A stretch of 64,000 bases of DNA from Zelopaecilomyces penicillatus. Lineage: Eukaryota; Ascomycota; Sordariomycetes; Hypocreales; Pseudodiploosporaceae. The position numbers and the translations under genes were made by a program. Where the stretch lies: positions 6,262,001 through 6,326,000 of the forward strand of contig VCCP01000003.1 in assembly GCA_005765155.1 (NCBI GenBank), in the 5' to 3' direction. Of this stretch, positions 38,604 through 49,972 are shown in pieces (the stretch's first letter is position 1; each line of letters opens with the position of its first letter). Below the pieces are notes generated by a model. That model had not been told where the DNA came from. It did not search any database and saw only the letters and a list, made by a program, of their open reading frames with translations.

Positions 38604-40275
38604 GATGATGGTGCCAACGCGTGTCATGGTTGCTATGCACAACTTACCGATCTTCTCAGATCTTTACACCGAAAAAGCGAAACTTGTTATTGGATGTGTA
38701 TCCAATGCCTTTAGATATGTTGCAGTATGAGCCATAGTTTAGTTTTTTTTCCAATAAATTTTAGGTGTCGGACCTCGGACCGACAGCTAATCAAGGGATG
38801 CAACACAACACAAACCCACGCCGCAATGCCACAGAGCCAAGGCCATTCCCAAAGGATTGAAAGTACGCACTAACCATAACAATCCATAATAGGTAGTAGA
38901 TCCAGCTAATAAACAAGCCCTGCTCTCATTGCATGTTTCTTTCCTTTCTTTTGATAGGCGGCGGGCAACAAACATAAGTTTCTGTTCTCTTCTCCTTTTT
39001 ATTTTTATTTCCTTTTTGCTTTGCTCCCAGGGGGGGAAATCTATGTCTTGGATTTGGCCCTGTGCCGCATCGGAAGGAGTAGATGCTGCGGCGTCGAATG
39101 ATGATAGATGACACAGATTTGATCAAGTAGCTGATCCTTTTGATTCCCCTTGGACAGGGTTTTTTTTTTGGCTGTTGCTGTTATATGTGATACTTTTCCT
39201 GTATCTCTTTTTTAGTTTTTTAATCTGCAGTATCCGCACAAGCTGTAAAGGGTATTCATCATATGACGATGATGATGGTTTAGGAATGTGTAGCAATACT
39301 ACTCCGTACCTTGAATACTACCTACTATGATTGAGTACCGCCCGCTCGTCGGCATCAAAAAAAGACTACCTACCCCGTGCACGAGCAAAATCCCCCAATA
39401 CCCATGCGGCATGGAATTATATGTGCCAATTTTAAACAGAACAAGACATCTGGCCCTGTGCTGATAAGGATACACACATACTAGCACAGAATAGGCTAGC
39501 GGGAAGTGGTGCCGCATCGCTGACGAGAATCCCTACAGGGACTGTACAGAGACGACTCTACAGAAGGTACGGGTATTTCACTTGCGAGCCCTACACCCCC
39601 CCCTTTCCCTTACCCCTCGCCATTCCCCCACGCCGCTCGAAAATAATTCCAGCACCCATCCACCATGTGCACACCCCCCTCCCTCCTCCAGCCCCTCCTC
39701 TGCACCTTACCTAGAATTAACACCTGTAAGGCTCAGTGGGCTCTTTCAGCAGTTGGGTGGTGGTGGCATACACTAAACCCTACTGAGCCTTCGCTAGGCC
39801 TGGGGCGCCTTGCCCAGGGCACATTTCCCATCCTGTCTGCATACCCACCCGTTTTGGCACCATGCCAAATTCTGGCATTCAGCATTCAGCATCCCAAATG
39901 TACCCTTGTCCTGCTGCTGCTGCGACTGCTGCTCCCCTTTCAGCCGATGATGGATTGATGTGATGGTATGGGCGGCCATGACAGATACTACTCGTACGTA
40001 CATTATAGGCAATGATATCCTGTACATTAGCACTATATATGTATGTCAATATTGTACGCTCGTGGGCATAATCAGCGCGACAGCCAGCCAGCCAGCCCTG
40101 CCCCCGCCGAGCGGAATCGGTCAGGGGGCCTCCTGTCCGTTCATCCTCCTCTGTACGCAAGTAGTAGTTTTATACCATTCTAGATACCTACCTCCTAGTA
40201 CTCATGCCTTCTGTCAAAAGATTCCAGGTCATGTCTGCCGAGTATATCTCGCACCAGGTTGAGCCTGTGCGTGCT

Positions 40276-40295
40276 GGGCTGGGCTGGGCTGGGCT
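40276..40295. repeat. GGGCT pentanucleotide repeat
   Basis: Four tandem GGGCT units. Confidence 0.9.
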
Positions 40296-40434
40296 GGTTT
40301 GGCTTGGCTCTCCTTGGGATTATATTGAAAGGGGTGGTGGACTCAGCCAGAAGTAGAAAATAGATGGAGAGGGATGGATGGATGGAAACAGCGCCCAGTA
40401 AGGCGTGTTGTATCTACCTATTTCTGGTAACCGA

Positions 40435-40570
40435 ACACACAGATGCACACTCACTCACCCACTTCACACCCAACATCCATCTCCATCACGGTTACTCACA
40501 CTCACTCACTCACACACTCACTCATACAACTATACTGTTTGTACTCACTCACACTCACACAAACCCAGTT
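40435..40570. repeat. Cryptically simple CA/CTCA-rich stretch
   Basis: Interspersed CACTCA and ACACAC units. They explain a 197-codon open frame here that is not a gene. Confidence 0.7.
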
Positions 40571-42100
40571 GCAGGCATATTTCGCAATCAGAAACAAACC
40601 AGAAAGCCGCTCTCTCATTCTGCGTTCCCTAGGGCGTTACCTTACACCATGCCGCTTGGCTACCCTATCTGTCTAGCGCTTCAGAGACGGGCTTTTGATG
40701 CGGTGCGATGCGATGCGGAGTGTGGAGTGGAAGGATGCCCGCCTGGCAACACACACACACACATACACACACACACGCCCTCTGCGCGCCCTCTCTTCAC
40801 CCCTCCCTCCCCTTTCAGTCGTCCCTCATCCCACGTCTGTTACCCACGTCCATATTCCACACCCTTTATTCACACCCACATCCACACCCACACCCTGCTT
40901 GCCCGCCTGCCTGCCCGTCGTCCCGCCTATACCGGCCGCCATTTTTTTTTTGTTTGATCCATTGATGAGACCTGCGCTGTGTGGGAGTACCGGTAGGGCT
41001 CTACTGGTGGGGCGGACTCCCTCTGGCCATCTCCCGGGTCGCCGTTGCACCAACTTGTGTAGACTCACCTACGTAGGCAATGTACTTTATACTCTGTCAC
41101 AGCGGCATCTCATCACTATGGCAAAGGTACCCATTACCTGAGTCCCATAGACTGCCCATTCTCGTGCTGTTTTCCTTGCCCACTGGTGATGGGCGACTCG
41201 CCCTGTACATGCCGCCTGTCGGCGTATGTACATGCACTGTATTTACCCACTTGGCCAGCCCTGTCCTGGGCTGATGTAGCCCCCCATTTCCCCATTTGCC
41301 CTCTAGTTAATTATCCACAGGGCAGTCCCGAGTCGTCTCAGCGGTGCTCAATCCGTCCACGGGCTGTACATAAAAACACCAGAAATTCAGAAGGCGAGAC
41401 ACGAGAGTCACCACAACCAATATCTATCTCAATGTTCAACGCCAAAGCATTGTAAATTTTTTTATGAAATAGCAAAAAGAAAAGAAAAAAAAAGAAAAAA
41501 AGAAAGCAACTACAAACGCCCGTGGCAACTGCTCCCGTTATGCCACTGAAAAAACACAACACATTCAAGTGCTGATCTCGGCCCCGTCCACTTCGGCATA
41601 GCAGTGCTAGTATGTAGTTATTATTTAGAATCCAGGTGTTCATAACGCCGCCCATCCCCATAACTACGGTCTGACTGTCTGTATTCGTACAAGGCAGGTA
41701 GAAGTAACTTGGGAACAGTTGGTCCACCTTTATTTCGTGGGTTTTTGACGGATCTAAAAAAACCGCTGGGCTTATTCTGCTTCCTCGTTTTACCAGGTTC
41801 TTTCGTGCATATGATGGGTAGGTGCTAAGTCATTATCATCCCACCGAAACCACACACACACACAAAAAGGGAAGGGCTTTGCCGCCAATTTGTGCCCTCT
41901 CCTCTCTGTGTCCTTGTATGTTTATGGTATATGCTCTCTGCAAGGCCATCGGCTTCACCCGGCTGATTATGAGGATAAAATAAGCCCACCGCCGGGTCTC
42001 GTCGTCAGCTGCAGGTCTCTCCCCCCCCATTCATTCATCGTTATCCCGGCCGAAAGAAGGGGAGGGGAGGGGGGAGGGGACGAAGACCCAAGTCTGTTTG

Positions 42101-43687
42101 TCGTAGATGGAAGGAATCTTAGCGAATGGCGAGGAGCGAGTTAGCGAGTGGCCTGGCTTGAATACCCCATGTCGTGGAATGCCACACTGCAACAAGAACC
42201 CCAAGACGAGATATCAAGACTGGCGGTGGTGGGACGGATCGATGGATCAATATATTCCATCTGCCTGGTGGGATTCGTATGTATGTTGTCTACATGCCAT
42301 GCCAGGCGAAGGCCAGGTTTGGTCCAGGACCGGGACTGACAAAACCGGCATTGCTTCGTATCGTCTCCAGCTCATCCACAGCCCATTTCCTCGTATGGCA
42401 TCGACCCATCTCCCTATCCTGTCCTATCCTATCCTATCACCCATCCGCCTGCGTAATGCATTCCCAGTAGGTCTGGGAGGGGGTGGCCAAGCAAAAACAA
42501 CCCACACAGCTGCCCCCCCCCTCCCCACCGTTTGCCCTCCCACCCCCCTCCCCAGCAGTCGTCACCCTTACCTGTACCACCGTAGGTATCTGTACGTACA
42601 CACCACCTGCTGCTGGGCTTACCCATTGGGCTGCCCACTGGGCCCTCCATCCACTGGCAAGCCCACTGGCAGCCCGCTGGGCAGCTCAGTGACGCCCACT
42701 GACAACCCGCCGCAACACTCCATGCTGCTTGCCTGCGTACAAGTACAGCAGCAACTCCACCTGCTTCCAACAAAACCAACCTTATTCTTCTTCCTCGCCT
42801 TGGCTCCTTCACCACCTTTTTCTCCTCCTCCGACCCCCAGACCTGGCGACGGAACTGACCTGGCGACTTGACTTGACTTGACTACGACGACGACACTTTA
42901 CAATATACCCTCCCTTTTGTTGTTGTTGTTGCCGCTGTTCTTCTTCTTCTTCTTCTTCTTCTTCTTCTCCAGACTTGCCGTTCCTTTTTCTCGTCTCGCT
43001 TCGCTCTTCGCCTCCATCCTCTTGTGCTTCTCGCCCATTTTTATTCTTGAAACCGGCATCTGACTTTGGACGCCTTTTGACACACCACCAAGAGTGCTTT
43101 GTACGATTCACATAAACGCAGCATTGCCTGCTTGTTTTATTCTTCTTTTTTCTGTTGTGCTGCTGCTGTCTTGGGGTGTTTCTCTCGCCTCCTTCGCCCT
43201 TCTTCCTATTTGCTGGTCTGGTCACCCGAATCTCCAAAGCTCTCTCGACCAACCGAAACCAAAACACCCACCACACCCCTCTCGCATCGCCACTTCTCTC
43301 TCTCTCGTACCCGGACAGCCGAATAAAAGGGGATAAAAGCATATATCAAGAAGCACAAACTATCGGCTACTTTGGTACCTGTCGACCCGTCGAACAACCG
43401 CTGCCGCGACCGAGCCCCGGGTGTAGTCGCCGCCGCCGCGCAATCCGCATCCGTTCTTCCACACCCCCCGCCGCCAGCAACCAAATAGCGACCCTCTCCC
43501 GCTCGCTCGCTCTCTGCTCCATGACTCGGATGAGGACGTAACACACCGAAGCTCTTGTTTCTGCCAAGACAGCCCTGGTCCTTGCCCCTTTCAACCCATT
43601 TTACATTACACGTCACCTCCGTCGCCTCCACCTGGCCGCCGTCGCCGCTTCGGACACTGAATCCCGTCCTGGTTTGCCGCCCGCGCC
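42101..43687 (+). promoter_or_regulatory. Promoter and likely leader of the C2H2 regulator
   Basis: The plus strand becomes strongly pyrimidine-rich from about 42480, with a (CTT)10 array at 42938-42968 and many CTCTCT and TTCTTC tracts. This is typical of fungal promoters and 5' leaders. Imperfect GCCCACTGG repeats lie at about 42620-42707 and TTGAC repeats at about 42865-42884. A 254-codon open frame at 42107-42871 is a by-product of these repeats. Short upstream ATGs occur, so the leader could carry uORFs. Confidence 0.45.
42938..42968. repeat. (CTT)n microsatellite
   Basis: About ten CTT units, pyrimidine-rich on the strand of the downstream gene. Confidence 0.95.
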
Positions 43688-45990
43688 ATGGCCTTCCCAC
43701 CACAATATAGAGAGGCCCCTCCTCCTCTGCCCAGCATCGTCGTCCCCGGTGCCGCAGATCGCTTTCGAGACCATCATCACCATGCTTCTCCCTTTGGCAG
43801 GAGTCCAGCCATGGCAATTCCCGGTCTAGATACTCGAGACGACGTTCCCCCTCCGTTGCCTCCCCCTCGCATCCTTCCCTTTGGCGACGCTCCCACGCAT
43901 CTCCCCGACGATATGAAGAGGGAACGAAGAGAATACACAACCACCACCACCAGCCTATCGTCTCTCGCCAGTGGCTACAGCAGCATGAGCCCGTCATATC
44001 TCGAAGAGAGGCCCTGCTTCAAGAGGAGGGATACAGGAAGCATCAATGGCGATGAGGGCTATGCAAGCTATGCTTCTACTGAGAGGTGCGCAATCTACTA
44101 CATGTGGACTCCCAGGCACAGCATCAATGGACGGCAATGACCCCACGCAAGCTGTGTCCTAGTACCACAATCCACCTACAATCACTGACTAACACTTTGC
44201 TTCATAGGTCCCGCGACTCGCTGCCTACCGAATTCGGTCTACACCACAACAAGTTTCAGTTTCAATCTGCTGCCGACCTGCATGGCGACAGCATGAAGCA
44301 GATGCTGAATCCCATTAGGACAACCACCGACAAGTCGCCCCCGCGGTCTTTGCTGACCTCTTCCATGAGCGACCTCGGACGAAGAGGACCAGCTGACGGC
44401 AGGTTGCCGCCAGTCAACGTCTCGGTCCAGCTCCCTATCCACAGCCGCCATCCCTACGACTCTCCTATAAGGGACTCGCCCGTCTTCTCAGCTGTTTCCC
44501 CCCGACCAACTCCTTTCCACCAGACGCCTGTCGACCAGCGCTCACCTAATGAAAGTTCGGATGCCGATCGCTCACCGCGCACTCGGACAAGGAGAAACAA
44601 CAGCGAGGATGCTGTGTCTACGCAGGGAAGCTTTGTGGACGACATGGACATGGATGAAACCTCATCCCTCAAGCGACTTCACATTGAAGAGGGCTATATT
44701 GCTACCGGACACAAGCGTCGGGCGGCGAGCCCTGCTTCAGACGATCTCGGCTTCCATGGCCTCCCAGTCGATGGGTTACGTCGCCGCGATGGTGCATCTC
44801 GAGGCTCTCCCACTCCTCGTCTATCCACGATTCCCCAAGGCGTGCCCAGCTCTTACATGTCGACAATCTCCATGGCCCCCTCCGCTGTCAGTGCCGTTAG
44901 CAGTTATGGCCACCGCTCTCCCGGTGGTGGCATGTCTCCTGGTGGCCCGTCTCCAACCTGCACGTCCCCATACACTACGCCAGCTTCCCTCAACCCCAGT
45001 CCAAGGGCATCTGTGTCGTCTCGGGCGCCGCTCCACGCACGATCTCCCTCCGGAGCGAGCCCACGGAAGTTGGCTGAGCCGCAGAAACCTGCTGGCTCTA
45101 AACTGCAGGGATTCTTGATGTGTGAATGCTGCCCCAAGAAGCCCAAGAAATTTGAGACTGCTGAGGAACTGAGGTAAGTCAAAGCTCCCTCCCCTCCCTA
45201 CTCCCCATCTCATCAGCATACTGACACACTCCCATAGCGCTCACGAGGCTGAAAAGCAATACGAATGCTCTTTTTGTGGAAACCGCTTTAAGAACAAGAA
45301 CGAGGCCGAACGCCACCAGAACTCACTCCACGTGCGCCGCCATTCATGGTCGTGCTCTGCTCTCTCTGGCTACGACCGTGCATTCCACGAGTCCACCACC
45401 CGTCCTGGTGAGGCTGATGGCTGCGGCTATTGTGGCGAAGAATTTCCGCGGTCCGGCCGTGGTCCCAGGAACGGGACGATGAATGGTGGAATTACTATGA
45501 GACACGCCACGGATGCAGACTGGGAGGAGCGGATTCGACATCTGCAGGAGGTGCACAAATTCCGAGAGTGCAACTCGACCAAGAAGTTTTACCGAGCAGA
45601 CCACTTCCGTCAGCATTTGAAGCATAGCCACGCAGGCACCAGCGGAAAATGGACAAACATGTTGGAGAATGCATGCCTCTTGGAGGAGGACCCTACACCA
45701 AGGTGAGGGTCCTAGACTATCAATGGACGACTATTACGAATTTGAGGCGACTATGCCTCGTTTAAAGCGACATGCACGAACAAATCTTATTCGGCCTTAT
45801 TTTGTTTCATTTCAGGAACAATGGCCAAGATTCCTCATTTTCTGCTACACAACCAAAGGAGCAATGTATCCATCCATTTTCAGCCAATCTCGCCTCCCTA
45901 GCGATGATGTCGTGGCCAGACATTGACTTCTCGGACGACTTTTACGACACAACGGACTTTTTTTTTTTTTACTTATACACGGCGTTTTAG
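43688..45990 (+). CDS. Fungal C2H2 zinc-finger transcription regulator
   Basis: Four exons: 43688-44085, 44208-45173, 45238-45702 and 45816-45990. The introns are 122, 64 and 113 nt, all GT-AG, the first with a TGACTAAC branch site. Product 667 residues, a likely nuclear DNA-binding protein. Residues 1-430 are low-complexity, rich in Pro, Ser, Arg and Asp, with a His run near 30. The finger region starts in exon 2 (CECC, near residue 443) and continues in exon 3. It includes a perfect C-x2-C-x12-H-x4-H finger (CSFC...H-x4-H), then a Cys-Gly-Tyr-Cys with a distant H-x4-H, and a final Asp-His-Phe-Arg-Gln-His-Leu helix. This array is known from a widespread fungal C2H2 family. Exon 4 depends on reading GTGAGG at 45703 as a donor. 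Without it the protein stops at 45706. I prefer four exons because of the strong TTTCATTTCAG acceptor and the acidic Trp-Pro-Asp-Ile-Asp-Phe tail. The last residues include a Phe run from T13. Confidence 0.87.
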
Positions 45991-47358
45991 GGCACATGGC
46001 GGAGAAAGCACACGGAACGGGGAGCTTTTGTGTGCATGCGTTATTTTACATTTTGCTTTTACATTTTTCTCGAGTCCTCGGCACGGCATAGGCGGGCTGA
46101 GACGGCGTCATGACTTGATTATCATTCGCAAACCAGTGCGCGTTGCCGCCATTTTTTGGGGCATACGATACCCAGTTGAGGGCGACTGTGATTCTGGTTG
46201 CTTCCGGCGCAATATGGGGGCGTGTTGGGCGCCAAGTAAAAAAGACGGCAAGACAATGTGCGTCAGATTATGCAGGAAGGGTAGGGTGGAAAGGAAGATG
46301 GACATGGGCAATGGGGGAAGATGTGAAGGCAGACAGACTCGTTATGATTGGCTCTACGGAACTCACCTGTATGGAGGAGGAGGAGGATGAGATGCTTTGA
46401 TACACTGGCCAACGAACGGAAAGATGCGGCTGGCCTGCAGCAAATACCCTCCTTGGTGTGCTGCCGCCACGCCTTTGAGGACTGTCAGACGTTCTGCCGC
46501 CGCATGGGGCTTTGTCTGACCGTACAAGTGGCCCAATGCGAGTGAGCCGTGGATCCCATGTATACAGTTGTTAGATGTCAATAATTACTTTTTGCCCTAC
46601 ACACACAGGACTTGATTTGTCTGCTGTTTCTCTTTGTGCCGCTGACAATTGCTCGGCGAATTGATTTTGCCGCCCCCAGATGGGTTGGGGAGTCGAATCG
46701 GCTTCCGCATGGTGGACGGGGGCGGAGATTTGAGATGGGAATGGGTAATCCCGGGGGTTCAGTCGGATTTAGGTCGCGTGTGGCGCGAGGCTCAATGTTG
46801 ATCCGATCTGACATTTGACACGCCTTGTTAAGTCTGCCACCAGCGCCCCCCCCCCCTTCTCTTTGATGAATCTGGGCATTCTCCAGGGCTGTCTCTTTGA
46901 TGATATTCAAGGGTCAAGGCAAACAGGGCAAGACTGGGCAGGGAATGGGCAAAGGCAAAAGGTAAGCGAGGATATGGACCAATAGAAAGAAAGACGCATG
47001 AGCAGGGGAGGGGGAGGGGGGAGGTTGGTTGGTATGTATGTATGTCGGTATTACATGTATGAATGGGATGGAGCTGTGATTGCTGTTGTTTTGGATGTAT
47101 GTACGTTTCCATGCATTTGCAAGGGGGCGGGCGACGTGGTGGTACAGGAGATGGGTTGGGGTTATGTTGTTCAATGGAGAAACATGTCAGAGATACGGTA
47201 CGCTTTGTATGTGGTTTTTTTTACTGTTATATGTTCCAAGTTCACCACACCATAGTCTTGGGGGCAATGGCAAGGAATGTTGCTCAGTACTCTGGGTATA
47301 CCATGCCCCTCCTCCTCCTCCTTGACGCCTCCCCTTGGCAGTTATGTGAATTGATAAT

Positions 47359-47380
47359 ACCTAGGTAGGTACCTAGGTAT
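47359..47380. repeat. Nested palindrome TACCTAGGTA...TACCTAGGTA
   Basis: Two perfect 10-bp palindromes TACCTAGGTA, the second starting 12 bp after the first and linked by GG. The TAGGTAG element recurs throughout the noncoding DNA of the window. Confidence 0.85.
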
Positions 47381-47953
47381 GTACTATGTATGTATTGCAG
47401 CATCAGATAAGCCCTTTATTGGCTAGCTGAAGAGCAGGGCGTCATCTAGCTAGATGTCTCTTTTTGAAAGGGGAGGGAGAGGGCGAATTTTGGGGGCCGA
47501 CACACGGCGTTTGTTTTGCATAACGGGCCGTGGGCTGTTTTTTTTTTGTTTTGTTTCGTCCATGTATGTACCTGGTGCTGGTATACAAAGAGCTGTCTTT
47601 GCCTCTTTTTTTCTTCTTTTCTTTTTCCAAGTTGTGCTGCATGCAGACCATTGATGCGGGAGTAGGAGAAAGGCGGGAAGACGGGACGGGCTGTTTATTG
47701 GAGTTTTTGCTTTTTCATTTCTGGTATGTTGTAGTTTGGTGTTTATTGTCATGTTTACAGGTTTGCAAGAAATACACAATGTAATACACAATTATCTTGT
47801 GTGTTCTTTTGCAATTTCCTAAAAAGGGTAGCATGAAGTGAAGAACAGAAGTTCTGCGAAAAAAAGCACTACTGGAATGATGCTATCAAAAGGAAAAAAA
47901 AACATAAACCCAGAATTGAACAATATGATGACGGGTAGCAAATACTTGTAAGC

Positions 47954-47958
<5 letters not shown>

Positions 47959-47992
<34 letters not shown>
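47959..47992. repeat. (TC)17 microsatellite
   Basis: Perfect TC array of about 34 bp. Confidence 0.97.
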
Positions 47993-47994
<2 letters not shown>

Positions 47995-49972
47995 GGCCCA
48001 ACAAAACTAACATCTTATCAATACCACTCTGTTATGCGTTGAGGCCTACAACTACCTATCTCGGGTCATTCCAAACATTGGTGATTGATTACTCACGTTA
48101 CGGGCTTAGGCACCTACCTACTTGGGCAGTGGACAAGGCGTGTAAACACGGCCCTATGGGCGGGCCGGGGTAAATAAAAATGTGCAGCCTTGTAAGGATG
48201 ACGGGATGGCATGCGGTTGACATTGTTGGGAGTAACGATTCTGCATCCCCACCAATAGTAAACGCTCGGTGTTTAGTACTCCAATCGCACATGGAGCAGA
48301 GACTTGGTTTTGACAAGCCGATTTGGATGATGACGCGCCCCTCTTCTATGTATACGGCTGATGTCCTAAAGAGGAAAATGGTAAGTTATGGTTTCTGTGT
48401 TGCGTCTACAGAATGAAGTAGCGTGCAAGTATATTGGCAGCGGGTTATGTCATGTCGTATTTTAGAACCCAAGTGAGTCAAGTGCAGACCAGTAGGTATT
48501 ACTCTGAGGTTAGCAAACCCGCCAATATTGGTGCTGTGCCTTTTTGGTAGTAGAATCTGTTACCTCGTGCGGCCGAAGGAAACCCCATCATGTCCGATGG
48601 AAGGATTGTTTCGGAGCCGAACAGCGTTTGCCCAACGACCAGGGGGGTGGTCTTGTCCCTTGATACTAACTGTATATGGTGTAGCTTGGGTATTTAGCTT
48701 GCTTGCGTCCAAGAAGAAGGGCACCATTCCTTCTATTCCTTCCCGGCTTTATTATTCTAGAGCAACTCCGTGTAGGTATTTCCGGTTATGTTATTCTGTT
48801 GAGTAGGTTACTAAAAATGAAAAAAACAGAAAGGATTAACGAACAAGGAGGGGAGGGGGGTGGAAGGGGGAAACGTGTTTGGCCTCCTTGAATAGGCAAT
48901 CCTCGGCGAATGAAGCCTTGTCTCGCTCTTCGTATTTAGGCAGTTTTGGGTGGCAAACGTTTGATGAATTTACCTGACAATCGTTCCCTCAAAGAACTAC
49001 GGATCTGCAATCCGGCTGTTGTACTCGGTAGTTGGCTAAAATGGGGGTTAATTTAGGCCTGATTGCCATTGTCCGTGATCTTGATTTACCTGGCGAAAAG
49101 CCTGATTTTGGGGTCAAGCAGCCTTACAGCAGGGCTGGGACTTGGCAGCACCTGGAGGCCTACCTAAGGTACTTACCGTAGGTACTTGATGAGTAAATTG
49201 ACACAAGGCTATAGAGAACATGATGTACCAGTGACAAGTGCCCATTGCAGCAACAGCACCTCGTCTCCGCACGCTGCGCTGCAACCCACCATCCTGCTGG
49301 CCGGGCATGATCCGATTTGGAGTGACGATATGTTTTGTTGGAGTCGAGTGTGGCTGTGCACAGTGAATGAATGACCAACGGTGGCTAGTGCTGGTCCCTG
49401 AGTGGCTGGTGATGGAGGGGTCGTGTGGTGGTGAGGGGCAAGAAAAAGTCGAGGCAAAGCATGAAGAGCTGTTACGTCCCTGAACCACCTACGTCACATC
49501 AGTTGGCCAACATTCAGTACAGAGAGACTATCTTGATACCCTCCAAAGTGTTGTGTTGCTGCTATACGGAGTACACTGGGCAATATCGGCATCACAGGCA
49601 CGGCAGATCAGCAGCTGAGCGCTTCCTTCAGTGAGGGGTTACCTAGAATCACCACCACCAATCCAATCCGTACGCGACGCTAGAGAAGCTTGACGGGCAT
49701 CATCAAACAACACAGATATACTTGAACGACTACCCAACAAACAATAAAACAACCAACTAGCCGCTAGGGGCTCTCTAGCGAACCCCCCTACTGTAAACGT
49801 GGAGGGAGACGCCGCGGCGAAACCGGCAAGGGCTGCCGGGCCGGATATTGGGGACGTTGTGAGCGGCAGCAAGGACGGTGGTGGCATCCCCCCCGTAGAG
49901 GAAGCTAGGGCAGAGGTTGGACATCGTCTTGAATTGGAGGAGCAGACAGCTCTGGAGAAGAGCATCGTCGAG

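Larger units (their letters stand above)
13901..42100. other. Gene desert rich in simple repeats
   Basis: About 28 kb without a protein gene I can support on either strand. The longest open frames (28527-29288, 28730-29623, 31963-32553, 40364-40957) have low-complexity or random composition and no domain. I found no tRNA, rRNA, terminal inverted repeat or transposase. The region carries long G or C runs, dinucleotide and tetranucleotide arrays, 10-bp minisatellites, many TAGGTAG/CTACCTA clusters and most copies of TACGGAGTA. Noncoding transcripts cannot be excluded from sequence alone. Confidence 0.5.
45991..49972. other. Intergenic, 4 kb, no gene seen
   Basis: 3' flank of the C2H2 gene followed by repeat-rich noncoding DNA. 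It contains nested CCTAGG palindromes (47359-47380), a (TC)17 array (47959-47992), a C-rich run at about 46846-46857 and one TACGGAGTAC (49565-49574). The last 175 bp before 49973 are open in the Yvh1 frame but contain no ATG, so they are probably leader. Confidence 0.5.

Noticed and set aside
40364..41141. Overlapping frames of 148-197 codons, His/Thr-rich
   Set aside because: Produced by CA and CTCA simple repeats.
42107..42871. Open frame of 254 codons upstream of the C2H2 gene
   Set aside because: Composition follows the CT-rich and GCCCACTGG repeats. No domain, and it ends well before the real gene in another frame.
43206..43997. 263-codon minus-strand frame over the start of the C2H2 gene
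   Set aside because: Antisense shadow of exon 1 and the CT-rich leader; Arg/Glu-rich low complexity.
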